Source: Anisus vortex (Eukaryota > Mollusca > Gastropoda > Planorbidae). From it: DNA of 64,000 nt. Below, one piece after another: positions 13,901 through 25,000 of this stretch. The position numbers and the translations under genes are program-made. The notes beneath the pieces were generated by a model that was not told the DNA's origin, did no database searches, and saw only the letters and a list, made by a program, of their open reading frames with translations. The stretch spans positions 36,365,306 to 36,429,305 of the forward strand of contig OX421498.1 of the NCBI GenBank assembly GCA_949126835.1, written 5' to 3'. Numbering within the stretch: position 1 is the stretch's first letter; each line of letters starts with the position of its first letter.

Positions 13901-16900
13901 AAAAAAAATCAAATATTTTAGAGAAATGTATTTTTGCTTCGTTAAACAGAGTATGAAATGTACTTTTTAATACTGTTATTAGAAAGTGAGGGAAAAAAAA
14001 GGTTAGAAATAAATATCTTACTCCGTGTTGGCCACACATATTTTGAAAACGTGATCACACATTCCACATTCAGCTGGTGTATCGTAATCATCGTTAAACC
14101 AATCCATGCCCCAGATATTGTCATCACAGCAACTCCCATCACTTTTTTTGCCATCATCGTTGGAAAAGCTCACCAATTTGATTTCAACTTTCCCTGAACC
14201 TAAACAAACTGCTGTCAACTGAAGCGGGGGGGGGGGGGGGGGGAAGAAATTATAAAATAGAAAAGAAATATTGCCCTACAATAACTGACGATAAAAACAT
14301 TCGAATGGTGTTTGTTATAAGCTGATTATTTGTTTTTTAGAGGTAGTATTATTACGAGTACCTAGACTATATTAATGCTTGGTAGGTCGAACAAATAAGG
14401 AAGATTCAGAATTTCATTTATGGCTATAAGTAGGCCTATAATATGCTATGATGCTTGGTAGAAATATGTTATGTTCTAGTTAACAAAATATAAAGATCAG
14501 GGGCTTCAAATATGTTGCTTTTCATTTGCAATATTCTGAACACTAAAACATCTAAATTAAATTAGCAATAGCTCTAGGCTCTATACCAATTAGTGACAAA
14601 TTCCAACTTAAAAAAAAAGTGTGTAAGCTTATTTTTTTTAACTATAAGGTTTTAGCTTAACATAAGTTTTAAACGAGCCAGTATTAATCTAAGTCGCATT
14701 TACGTATTACGTAAGCATTTCGATATTTTCTGGTTATCATGACAACATCATATAGCTAAGACTCGAAACAGTTGGTCTAGTTCTCAAATTGTGTGCCCCT
14801 TGTTCGTGGATGTACACGCCATGCAGTATGACGTATATACATAAGGCCTACATACATATACAAACATAGGACTCCATATTGGTCTATATAGCCTACATAC
14901 ACCACACACATCTTCTTAAGTCTTAAGCCTACAGTTTCAGCACCATTGGTTCCACAATAGAACAAAATATTTTATCTCCAGACACTGTGCTGGCGACATG
15001 AAATAGGTCAAGAGCGGCTCTTAAGTCGAGACACTATGAAATCAGATTCTACTTCTCAGAAACTAATGGTAATGCTTTACTGCATCCCTTTCCTTTCCTG
15101 CTAAGGAGGCATATATGGACCAATTAGTTTACTATACCGTACTGTTAACAGTCGTAGCAGCAAATGATATATATACTTTATTGTTGCAATCGATTTGAGA
15201 AGAATGAATGAAATACCTAAGTTGTTTTTTACTTTGTTTTGTTTTTAATACTTTAAGTTAAGTGGTTCCTGTGCTTATTTAACATTAACGCTAAGGTGTC
15301 CCAATGAACAAGGCCAAAACCCTAAAATGTCTTTTCATATCCAATGAAATTAAAAACGAAAGACAATATTATGAAAGCTTTTGCAATAGTCTATAGCGCA
15401 CATTTCAAGTATTCGCAGTTCTCTTTATTGACGAGGCGTACTCTACCACTACCACTTTGCGAACCAGTGGTGTAACGCCTATTAGTAGACCTAAGTATTA
15501 GCCTGCTCATTATAGGTTGGAAAATGTCTACTCGTTACCAAAGTACAGAAGCAAAAGTAGTAGGTAGGCCAATGTCGGCAGCGGTGATAACTAGGTTAAA
15601 GGGAGACTACGTCTTGTTATAAGTAACCAGTGCTTTTTTTGTGACGGTACGCACCGGTACGGCGTACCGGCACCTTTTTCAATGTGGGGAAAAAAAATTA
15701 CTTTTCTTGTATTTTAACGTTTATTATTAATTTATTATATGGTTAATTTGTTAAAATTGAATTATTTTAAAATTGCGCGCAATAAGAATTAAAATATAAA
15801 ATGCGAAACTGCTTTAAAAGTTAGGCAATCCATCACTGAGTACCGGCACCTATTTTTTTACACAAAAAAAAGCACTGTAAGTAACATTGTATTCTTTTCC
15901 TACTTGGAGGCTATTACGATTGCCTTCGGGCGGTTTGAAGGGCCACAAAAATTACTTGTATGCTTATACAAGCTCCATCTAATTATGCAATGATGTATGT
16001 TTTTATATCATATTATATTCAATTGCTGGCTATTATAACCTACCTTTTCAATTGCTGGCTATTATAACTCTAACTTTTGTCCATGACATCGGTTAAAAAA
16101 AAGGCAACCTTTTGATAACAGTGTGCCAAAGTAGGATTTCTAATTCATTCAGTGTGCCAAAAAGCCTAAAGGTCGTCCTGCTTTAGCAGTCAACTTTTTG
16201 TAGAAGGTACTTGAATTAACGTTTTGGGAATCTTTTGCGTGCCATTGAAAATAGCTATGCGTGCCAATTCTGGCACGCGTGCCGTAGGTTGCCGACCCCT
16301 GGGCTACCTTATAGTCATTGCAAGATAGTATCCTAAGCAAACCCTAACCTTCATTACGTAGGCCCTACCTACTTTCATTTTGTAAATGCAAGTTTAATTT
16401 AGGCCTATTTACCTAAAAGCAAAATATGTATAAAATAAATTATATCTACTTATAAGCTTAGTCTACTAAGAGTTATGGACTAAGTACTAAGCAACAAAGA
16501 ATATCAGACCTTCACAAAGAAACCTATTTTGGACTTGGGGAGCAGTTGTTTTTTTTTACATTAATTTTCAAACACCCTTTTTTCTCCCACCGGGACAACA
16601 GACGCAGCATTAAACTGTTTTACAAAAATGTTAATGCTATTATTGAAAATTAATCAAAATGTATGGGGACCCTAGTCGTTGCCACGGAAGGAAGGGGGGG
16701 GGGGCAAGGGGCCCACGTGCCACCTCCCAACCGCATCACTCCCCCCCCCCCCCCCCCCAAAAATGATTTTTTTTTTAAAAACCGAGGATTTTTTATTAGA
16801 ATAATATTTCTATATTTAAAAAAAATATTCTAATTATAAACTTTTAAAACTAAAGTATCACCGACGGACCAATTAGAGCCTCCATAATATTACAGGAGCC

Positions 16901-19900
16901 GTTCACAAGTTACCTTGGCTACGGCATACTACCCGACCGCCTTTAATTTGCCTCATCTAATGTTGGGTACCTATCAGGGCTGGGTGAACCCAGGGAAACT
17001 CTGAAGACACGGCAACAAATCCTAGCCTCATCGGGACTCGACCCCTGGACCTACAGTGTACTACCCCCCCCCCCCCTCCATGCAATCATCGCAATGCATC
17101 TGTTGGATACTGTAAGGAAAACGTACAAAATTGTATTCATGAGCGTAACAATGGAAAAAGGCGACTAGAACTGGTGGAGAAAGGGAGGGGTCGGAATCGG
17201 CTTTTCAAATTGTATGCCATATCGAGGCCTAATCTAGATTTTAATTTTTGTCAGATCTAATTTTCAAATTTTCATTTAACTCTATTGGCAAAATGCCAGT
17301 TCGGCGCCTTTCCTATGGCTGCCGTCACTTCTGCGCCGCCCCTCTTCTATCTACGCTAATTTTTATTTTTTTTAAAGATAAGCTTATAATTATAATACTG
17401 TATATATTATGTAGTTCGTAATTTTAAGATGTATTTTTTTTTGTAACGAGTCAAAGCTTTCAAACATTTTAATGTAGATCTATCGTCAAAAGAAAAATGT
17501 GCTTCCTCCCTCTTAACACTATTAAATCGACGTCATTACTGGACAGTCCTTGGTGACAAAGTTATATTAAACAAAGGAATTCGACGGCGTCAACTTCTTC
17601 TAAGTGGTCCTTCATATTTATCCTTGTTTTTTTTTTTTTGGCACTTTCGATGTAAATGAATAAACTGCGTTCCCCCAACAACAGATTTCTTTTTTTACTC
17701 CCTTTATTACTCCCTTTATATTAAGTTGCAATGTCTGCAATCGTCAATCGTCAATGCATGGTGCAAAAAAAATTGGCTTCGATTTTTCGACCACTTCCCG
17801 TGGTCCGATCGAGCTGAAATTTGGACAGCAAATTTGTGGCGCCTAACAATACATCCTATCAAATTTTCAGTTAAAACGACTTAATAATACTACACTTATG
17901 ACAATATTCATTTCTTAAAAGGAAAGTATAAGAAATATTTTGATTTCGCGTTAAAAATGCCTGTGCAACTTTTTATAGTTTTTCGGCGCAAAGCTAGAAA
18001 AAAACATAATTATGCGCTACGATTATTTTTAGAACAATTCATACGGAGTAAGGAGATATTTTTGAGATTTGCGACACAGATATTTTTTCTGTACGTTTCA
18101 TTTGCAGTAGTCAATCAATTATTTAATTACATGATGGTAAACTTAGTTTGTAAATAAAGGGAGTATAATGAAAACTTCGTTTTTATGGTTTTCTTGTTAC
18201 TCCCTTTATTTTAAGTTGCAATGTCTGCAATCGTCAATGGTGCAAAAATAGGCTTCAATTTTTCGACCACTTCCCGTGGTGCGATCGAGCTGAAATTTGG
18301 ACAGCAGATTTGTGGCGCCTGACAATACATCCTATCAAATTTTCAGTTAAAACGACTTAATAATACTACACTTATGACAATATTCATTTCTTAAAAGGAA
18401 AGTATAAGAAATATTTTAATTTCGCGTTAAAAATGCCTGTGCAACTTTTTATAGTTTTTCGGCGCAAAGCTAGAAAAAAACATAATTATGCGCTACGATT
18501 ATTTTTAGAACAATTCATACGGAGTAAGGAGATATTTTTGAGATTTGCAACACAGATATTTTTTCTGTACGTTTCATTTGCAGTAGTCAATCAATTATTT
18601 AATTACATGATGGTAAACTTAGTTTGCAAATAAAGGGCGTATAATAAAAACTTCGTTTTTACGGTTTTCTTGTTTTAAGTTGCATTTTCTGTCTGTCTGT
18701 CTGTCTGCAATCGTGGTGCAAAACTTTGCTTCGATTTTTCGACCACTTCCCGTGGTCCGATCGAGCTGAAATTTGGACAGCAGATTTGTGGCGCCTAACA
18801 ATACATCCTATCAAATTTTCAGTTAAAACGACTTAATAATACTACACTTATGACAATATTCATTTCTTAAAAGGAAAGTATAAGAAATATTTTAATTTCG
18901 CGTTAAAAATGCCTGTGCAACTTTTTATAGTTTTTCGGCGCAAAGCTAGAAAAAAAAATAATTATGCGCTACGATTATTTTCAGAACAATTCATACGGAG
19001 TAAGGAGATATTTTTGAGATTTGCAACACAGATATTTTTTCTGTACGTTTCATTTGCAGTAGTCAATCAATTATTTAATTACATGATGGTAAACTTAGTT
19101 TGCAAATAAAGGGAATATAATGAAAACTTCGTTTTTACGGTTTTCTTGTTAAAGTGATTCGGTTACATAATCTTATATCTAATTGGATTTTACATATTGA
19201 TTGGTTTTTATACCGGTAATTGGATTTGAATTTATGTATTTTTTTTGCAGCAGCAAGCTTTCTTATATTTTCAGTTAAGTTAGACGTTATTTGGCAATAA
19301 TCTTCTTTATAGAAGGAGCGTCTGTAATGTATAAGATAAGATGTAGGCTCGTCTATATGGTAAACTAAGGCTAGATGAGCAATACTGACTTAAAGTTGTG
19401 GATATTAAATCAACGTTGTAAATAGGCCTAACTTTTTGTAAGCTTAGTCGTTTGAATTTTAAAAAGAAAGAAAATGTTTTAATAATAAATTTGAATGATT
19501 AGGTCTACTACTACTACTACTACATCTAGTACTAGATATAGACCAATTAGCCTATATAGTCTGGTAAAAGAGAAACATGTTCTAACACAAACACTGTTAA
19601 AACACAACACACACAAAATAAGCACATGGTAAATAAGAAAACGGACACATAAAAAAAGCGATAATCAGTCATGCAAAACTTGTTTTTAAATATTCAACAA
19701 TAATAAGTTATTTATGGTTGAAGTCTAATAGCCTACAGAGGATTCTCATTTAAATTACTTCATTAAAAATATCTTATAGAGATCTTTATCTATTTTTAAT
19801 TTAGTTTGCTTATAAATAGGCTATAAATACCAGGAAAAAACTTTTTTAAAATTAGGGCCTACTGTAGTTATATCTAGGCTACATAATGCGGAACATACAG

Positions 19901-20245
19901 AGTATGCAAAGACATGTAGCATTATATTTAGCAAATAGTTTCGCAGATTTAATCAAAACGTCAATTATTAACTAATACTAAAAATGATATTACTAAAAAT
20001 AATAATACTTATAAAAAAAATCAAAGTTTCTACTCAAAGCCTAAATAGAGCCCCCACCCCACCCCCTTAGAAATTAACGAATTCATCATTGATCATTCAA
20101 AATAATGTATGGCGTTACGTCTACAATAGGTCTATACTATTAGTTGAGTATTAGAGCCGTTTTTTTCCCTAGAAATGATGTGCCGATGAGAACAATAAAA
20201 TAGACCTACCTGACATAATACATAAAATACAACAACAAAAAACAT
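1947..20245 (-). CDS. Notch-ligand-like DSL protein, 5' part (310 residues; continues off left edge)
   Basis: Secreted or membrane Notch-ligand-like protein. Coding exons (minus): 20245-20210, 14218-14022, 13893-13779, 13146-12992, 4107-3971, 2595-2473, 2113-1947; all phases join. Exon 1 is a 12-codon hydrophobic start, MFFVVVFYVLCQ, so residues 1 to about 18 look like a signal peptide. Residues 19-165 match the N-terminal MNLL/C2-like ligand module. They contain FSFDSWKGTTRVTIDVSDSD, the equivalent of the conserved F-x-F-x-W-x-GT strand. Residues 177-220 are a DSL domain with six cysteines (C177, C186, C190, C202, C211, C220) and the typical CKPRDDEQGHYSC core. Two EGF repeats follow (about 225-256 and 258-305). 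Each has an O-fucose type site (CVAGATC, CKNGATC). The exon 5 donor is GC, not GT. No transmembrane segment or stop lies in the window, and no next exon was recognised below 1947. The family call is secure; Delta versus Jagged is not assignable. Confidence 0.88.
2975..3188. mobile_element. Palindromic MITE with perfect 24-bp terminal inverted repeats
   Basis: Positions 2975-2998 and 3165-3188 are exact reverse complements over 24 bases. The 166 bp between them is AT-rich and non-coding. It lies in the DSL intron between exons 5 and 6. No target duplication was recognised. Confidence 0.7.
3490..3896. mobile_element. MITE with GGGCC(C/A)TCCATAA termini
   Basis: Left end GGGCCCTCCATAACTGA and right end TCATTTATGGATGGCCC are inverted. 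Just inside are paired G-rich blocks (GGGGGTCAAATATTTGTGACG; near 3757, TTTTTTGGGGGGATGGGGGG). No coding frame. It is intronic in the DSL gene. Confidence 0.6.
4545..4680 (-). mobile_element. LINE reverse transcriptase fragment
   Basis: The reverse strand reads RPILEYASSV after a leucine-threonine pair, then degenerate KVRTNSEN. This is the same C-terminal RT region as at 30063-30160. The adjoining 4681-4960 was not recognised. Confidence 0.5.
5135..5180. repeat. C-run and CA microsatellite
   Basis: A run of C (about 5148-5157) followed by CACACACACACCCACACACA. Confidence 0.9.
5845..7700 (+). pseudogene. Degenerate hAT transposase (zinc-finger MYM-type 1-like) element
   Basis: CAGGGCCGGATTTA at 5845 resembles a hAT terminal repeat. 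Broken frames at 6769-7209, 7286-7498 and 7425-7694 together resemble the catalytic domain of ZMYM1-like hAT transposases: FPEIGCHTGESMSKMV, CRGQSYDNDANMSGKYKGMQ and a C-terminal LSLEICRKL-type region. At least two frame changes and several stops make it inactive. A second terminus, AGTGGCGTATTTAGGC at about 6173, suggests nesting of another hAT-type piece. The right end was not found. Confidence 0.65.
8040..8350. other. GC-rich, CpG-rich islet of unknown origin
   Basis: About 310 bp are far richer in G and C than the surroundings, with repeated GGTGGC/GGTGG and CGTCGGT words. No frame longer than 60 codons runs through it. It lies in the long DSL intron 4107-12992. It could be part of an unrecognised element. 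Confidence 0.5.
8990..9425 (+). mobile_element. LINE 3' end (Jockey/I-like)
   Basis: The frame at 9028-9309 ends with a cysteine/histidine segment, LHTGHTQLTAPMCAFCNVNL then VSHILLEC, typical of the C-terminus of Jockey/I-group LINE polymerases. A CAATTCAATTCAATTCAG tail at about 9405-9424 marks the 3' end. Confidence 0.7.
9480..10829 (+). mobile_element. Decayed I-like LINE (left part), interrupted by a hAT element
   Basis: Scattered coding remnants with stops in every frame. RT-like words occur near 9980-10110 and an RNase H-like start (CTDGSAF) near 10434. The sequence resumes at 12396 after the hAT insertion. Confidence 0.5.
10830..12387 (-). mobile_element. Non-autonomous hAT element, 1558 bp, with perfect 8-bp target duplication
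   Basis: Starts CAGGGGTCGGCAACCTTTT and ends TTGCCGACCCCTG, inverted. It is flanked on both sides by CTCTAGAG (10822-10829 and 12388-12395), an 8-bp duplication matching the hAT target preference. The reverse strand near 12000-12260 keeps traces of a GTF2IRD2-like hAT transposase, but no long frame. Shorter or partial relatives lie at 16100-16301, 28856-29064 and 40130-41348. Confidence 0.9.
12396..12716 (+). mobile_element. Decayed I-like LINE (right part)
   Basis: Continues the element at 9480-10829 after the hAT insertion. Near 12590-12690 it encodes a degenerate Cys/His segment (CRNCPHPHDIVEHS) followed by CPELTNLR, typical of the C-terminal end of these LINEs. Confidence 0.5.
13450..13575 (-). 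repeat. tRNA-derived SINE copy
   Basis: The reverse strand has a B-box-like GGTTCAAATCC preceded by an A-box-like GCTGTGGCGTGCTTG, then CTGGTGAAGACTAG, as in the SINE at 35535. It lies in a DSL intron. Confidence 0.6.
14223..14244. repeat. G homopolymer run next to DSL exon 2
   Basis: About 18 consecutive G on plus (poly-C in the transcript), only a few bases upstream of the exon 2 acceptor at 14219-14220. A GAAGC interval separates them. Confidence 0.9.
15628..15877. mobile_element. hAT-type MITE, 250 bp, perfect 8-bp target duplication
   Basis: Begins CAGTGCTTTTTTTGTG and ends CACAAAAAAAAGCACTG. Flanks TAAGTAAC (15620-15627) and TAAGTAAC (15878-15885) are identical. Internal near-palindromic ACCGGTACGGCGTACCGG. 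No coding capacity. Confidence 0.92.
16100..16301. mobile_element. Short internally deleted relative of the 10830 hAT element
   Basis: GGCAACCTTTTGATAACAGTGTGCC at the left (16102 on), GTAGGTTGCCGACCCCTG at the right, and shared internal words (TTCATTCAG, GCGTGCCA). The left terminus is degraded. Confidence 0.75.
16690..16770. repeat. G- and C-homopolymer runs
   Basis: A G run near 16693-16703 and a C run of about 18 near 16741-16758, in low-complexity sequence. Confidence 0.85.
16905..17072 (-). repeat. tRNA-derived SINE copy
   Basis: Contains CAGGGCTGGGTGAACCCAGG and ATCCTAGCCTCATCGGGACTC, closely related to 47265-47460 on the same strand. A-/B-box remnants are on the reverse strand. Confidence 0.65.
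17700..19150 (+). repeat. Three tandem copies of a 476-bp unit, each with a 66-codon frame
   Basis: Matching frames begin at 17957, 18433 and 18909, exactly 476 bp apart. They encode a 66-residue basic/hydrophobic peptide starting MPVQLFIVFRRKARKK. Copies 1 and 2 are identical in protein; copy 3 has two changes. Upstream each unit has GACCACTTCCCGTGGTC (a hairpin; one arm mutated in copy 2). Copies 1 and 2 are bounded by ACTCCCTTTAT... and ...AAATAAAGGG(A/C)GT, an inverted pair. The array lies in DSL intron 1. No known protein family was recognised and near-identity between copies does not by itself prove coding. Confidence 0.9.
18684..18709. repeat. CTGT microsatellite inside tandem copy 3
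   Basis: TCTGTCTGTCTGTCTGTCTG, expanded relative to the single TGTCTG at the same place in copies 1 and 2. Confidence 0.9.
19290..19345 (+). mobile_element. LINE 3' tail (GATAAGAT type)
   Basis: AATCTTCTTTATAGAAGGAG then CGTCTGTAATGTATAAG, the same tail as at 47815-47862. Confidence 0.75.
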
Positions 20246-22096
20246 GTTTGCTCCACGTAATAATAAATAGTTTCTCGATAGAGTGAAAATTGCTTTTGAT
20301 TCACAATTTCATCTCAATTTCTGCATTTAGTTTTCCCTTTCATTTTGATATTCACTGGGGGAACAACTAAACACAGTCCAAAATGTCTTGTGCTATTGTA
20401 AGTGACCAGCAGCCCCGCAGAGCTACTTGTAAGTATGCTAGAAACTCTTGCTGGTCAACTTGCGCACTCCCCCCCCCCCTTCCCCTTCCAATTATATGGA
20501 GTAGGTCAGATGAAGATAGTGTAAAAATAAAATGCAACAGAAACCTGGCACCAGTGGCAAAGTACTGAATGACCAGAACGGAAACATATTCAAACACTTT
20601 ACACTCTATACGATTACTCAATGGTGATAAAGGAAATATATGACTTGTCTTTGAGAAATGCTTTAAGAGACCGCTATGTGTGGAAAGACTAAGAAACACA
20701 AAGAACAATCAAGCAGCGTTGTGAAAAAATTACTTTTGACTGCCATTAACGAGTAGTAGGCCTAGCTTAAAACTGCGGACACTTATTAATGCCAGGAAGA
20801 TTAGGGGAGGGTGGGGATGCAATTCACAACTAGGCCTATTAGGTAGTTTAAACTGACGCTACCCTTGGCAAGTACCGGTAGTTTTATATTTTACTGTGTA
20901 ATTAAATTTAGTAGAGCCGTTGCGACAACTTACCTCCCCTCAACCACCATGTCCATTGTGTCTTTACTACCCTCTTCATAAAATAATAATAAAAAATAAA
21001 AAATAAAACGCCCAATACCAGAACGTAAATAATGTATTTCATTCAACATATGTAAAATTAATTTAGTCTTGCATTTTTGTTAGCTTTTTAAATGATTTTA
21101 AATTACTGGTTTTCCCGGTTTGTTCAGGAAACCCATTCCCTGCCATGATGCCACTCGGGAAGAAAGAGTACTTATACGCATTTGTTCTCGCATAAGGGAT
21201 AAGGAAATACATGTACAAACTTTCCTTTCAATAAATATATAGGTCTGGGCCTAATTAATATTGTTTTTCTTTTCGTATGTGATGCTATACTAAAGAGTAA
21301 AAATAAATAATGAGCAGCATGAGTCTTAGATGGGTTTAATATTCTCTAATTACGTGTTTAGCTTTAACAATATGATAAGGAAGCACAATCTCATGTAAAA
21401 CCTTTATTATTATAAATCAATGTAAATCATCAAAGTAGCATGTTTGGATTTTCAATTCAATTTTAAATTAGAACAATCTTACAAAAAAAAATTTTAATAA
21501 CCTAGGAAATTATATGTTCAATTCTGTCACTTGTGTAATGATCACTAGGCTAGGCTTATATTTTCTATAATTATCAAGTTGCTGAATCAAGATAATAAAA
21601 ACAACAACATTAAAACTGACGATAATGATAGTTTGTAATAAACCATGTAGCTCATTGATACAGTGATTCCCAAAATGTTTCCACTTGTGTTATTTACTTT
21701 TTAAAACAAGGATTTTTTTCATGGGGCCCTTGGTTAAAGACAAAACCGCATTTTACAAAATTGAATAGAAAATGCAATAAGAAATTTAAAATTGTCAAAA
21801 CCTTTACAAAACGTAACTCATTAATATACTAAAAACTTGTAGATTTAACATATCCTCTTCAGATATGTGACTCAAATATACTTTTCACTTTCAACTAACT
21901 TGACTGATTTTGTTTTTATAAAATGGTCAATTATGTTAATTAAATATAAAAATACATATTCGTGAGGTTCAATGTTAATTTTTTAGTCCTTCTGAAGAAA
22001 CATATATATATATATATATCGATAGATTATAAAACGGCAAAGAAAACTTGAAATCAACATTAATTGTCCCAAGCTTGATATGTAAACAATTAATAT
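20246..22096. other. Intergenic, DSL 5' end to SLC13 3' end
   Basis: AT-rich and without a gene I can support. Notable only are a C run near 20468-20477 and an AT microsatellite (TATATATATATATATC) near 22003-22020. The DSL promoter and the SLC13 3' UTR must lie here. Confidence 0.6.
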
Positions 22097-25000
22097 TTAT
22101 ATGGTATTATTAGCATAGAAAAGCAGATGAGTTTGATTTAGTCTTCTATTCATAGCTGGAGGAATGACGCTAAGATCCAACAATGCATTCATCCAGGTGT
22201 TTGTAGCAACATTGATCACAAGAATGCAGAGACAATTTAAGACAAACCCAGCCTTTACCTGGATAAAGAGGATTTGTGCAAGAATTAAAGGGAAACAACT
22301 AGGTAGATTAAAGGAATATTTAAAAAAGTCTTAATCATACTCAATCATGCTTGATATAGAAAGTATGCATTCAATTGCTCAACATCCACAGATTTACATT
22401 AGATGATATATTTCAATTTGGGTAATAGAAATGAAAAGAAAATAATTCAAAACAACTTGCACCATATGAATTAATTGAACGGCTTTAAATAATTTTTACT
22501 TTTCAATAGAGCAATAGTTAAATTAGAGTTAATAAATAGGAGCAACCAGGGATTTTTGAATATTTATATATACAACATTTTCGACATTGATAAGAAGTCA
22601 GTCTTAACAGCAATTTCTCCACTGGAAAATCAGTTAAACTACATCTATAAACATATTATTTATTATAATAATAAGGCATGCCTTATTAAAAAAACAATCA
22701 CAAAGAATCCTACTTTATTTTACAAAGTTAAATACGTACCATCTCTTTCACTTTGATGTGACCAATAGCAAATACAATAGCATTTGGTGGTGTTGCCACT
22801 GGCAGCATGAATGCTAACGAACAGGCCAGTGTTGCAGGAAGTAGTAAGTATAAAGGATTCATTTGCATTGATAGTGCCTGTCAACAAATAATTGTATACA
22901 TTTAAAACTATATTATAATTTTGTTCACAATGGCAAATATATGTTATGTCCTGTAATATTTTACAATTAATTTTTGATAAGACATATAGGCTCTAATTAA
23001 CCCAAATTTTGCTAAGCTTACTGCTTACAAAAATCAGCAAACATGCATTATTATTCCATGAGTGGGGTATTAAAACATTATTTTGTAATCACAATATCAA
23101 GGGTATTGGCAGGTTTTGTTGATGTTTTTTTTGCATGGGAACAAGGAACTTTTTGTCCTAGATGGTGACCTTAGATAAGTAATGACAATATAAAATTGGC
23201 TCTAATTTAGTAGATTTTTCTCATTACTAGTGAGTACTTAAGTTATTTCAAGAGTCAACAGTGGAATTCTGCTAGTACCCATGCATAAAATTGGGAGTGA
23301 ATGAGAATGAATGGCTAACACTAATTTTCATTTACTTTATTAGAATCATAACCTAGACAGATATCTCTTATCTCAATTAGACAAAAATCTCAAATTGAAC
23401 TTGTTCAACAACAAGAGAATTAAATTCAACAGGAATATTAAAAAAGGGTAAGAATGCTTTATACAATCCAGGCTATAATTTGACATTTTGATCTATAGCA
23501 GTAATGAAATTGTACTCAAATTTCATATCATGCATTATTAAAAGAGTAACCTGAAGTAAAAACTAGAACTAACCAATTCTGCAAGTATGGGGCAGAGGAT
23601 ACTAATCATGGCTGCATTGCTGGTGATTTCTGTCATCAAAGATATAATCAATGTAAGTATAAATAACATAATCCATGGCTGCATATTAGACAGTACTGAC
23701 AGTTGACTTGCTATCCATAGAGATAGTCCAGATTCCTGTATTAAAATTTAAAAAAACAACAACTGACTTTAAGTATTCTTTAATTTTTGTTTACTTTTTA
23801 TTTAAAACAAAGAACAATTTATTTTAAAATATATAACCTATTAAACTTCTTTTGCTTTAGTTAAAGTATACAAGACTTTAAAAATCTACATCAAACTTTT
23901 GTTAATTACATTTCCCATGTAAATATTTCATCAGTTCGCTTTTACCATAGTATGTCAGGCTTATGAAACAAAAATTAAACTTAACTTCCTACTCAAATTT
24001 TAAAAAAATGCTTATAATTCCTCCTAGATGTTAAGTAAAAAATGAGTAGGCCTATAATGAAATATACAGAAATAACCATTTAGGTTTTGATTTGTATGGT
24101 ACAATTAGTACAAACAAGGGTTTCAGATGTTTACTAATGACATTATGAGATGTAGCCTAACAATAATTTTATGAGGAAAAAATTTAAATGTAGACATAAT
24201 TAAAATGGTTGTATACACTCAAACTATAATGAATTACCAACATTTCAGTGCATATTTCCTAACTTCTACTATACACAATAATATGACAAATGTGCAAAAC
24301 TATATGAAAGTTTATAGATGTAAGCTAAGTAGAATTACCTGACATATATGTGCAATGGCATAGCCTCCACCCAGTAAACACCATGTTCCCCAAGGGTAAA
24401 GGTCATGTAAACTTTTCCAGTCTAGTAATGCTGGCACTGGTCTAGGTAAGAAGTTGTCATCATCTAATCATAATGTTGAGTAAAAAATTATATTTGCATT
24501 TTATAGACATACAGAATGTTCATTATTTTACTGTTTAGAAAACAATCTCAAACAAATGGCATGCAATTTCTAGTCTACATTCTACTTCTATTAAATACAG
24601 TTGTAATTTTTCTTTCAAAGCAATCGTAGTTCCTTAAATTAAATTTATGATGAGTAGAAACTTTCAAAACATAAACATTTATGAAAGTAAACTATAAAAT
24701 ATATTATGTGCACTCTCTAATAGTCAAAAGTGTCAGAGAATTTTGATAATACTAAAAATATATTTTCAAAAATTATTATTCTTGGAGCAAGTTAGTGATT
24801 ACAATCAATATAATTGTAAGAAATATAGAGATCAGCAATGTCAAAATCTGCAAATTTAATTTCTAATTTATACATCATAATGAGAATGTTTAGATGTATA
24901 CATACTCTTATTTTTCTTGTAGCCAAAAATCTGAGGCTTCTCACAAGGAAAAATAAACAAAGAAATCAGCATGATTATTCCAGGAGTTGAGTTGTTAACA

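Noticed and set aside
17957..19109. Three-gene family of 66-aa proteins
   Set aside because: Spacing and near-identity show a tandem DNA repeat; without distant conserved copies coding is not supported, so kept as a repeat.
20367..20708. 113-codon minus-strand frame upstream of the DSL gene
   Set aside because: Low-complexity Ser/Leu/Phe composition from T-rich and C-rich DNA; no motif, no splice context.
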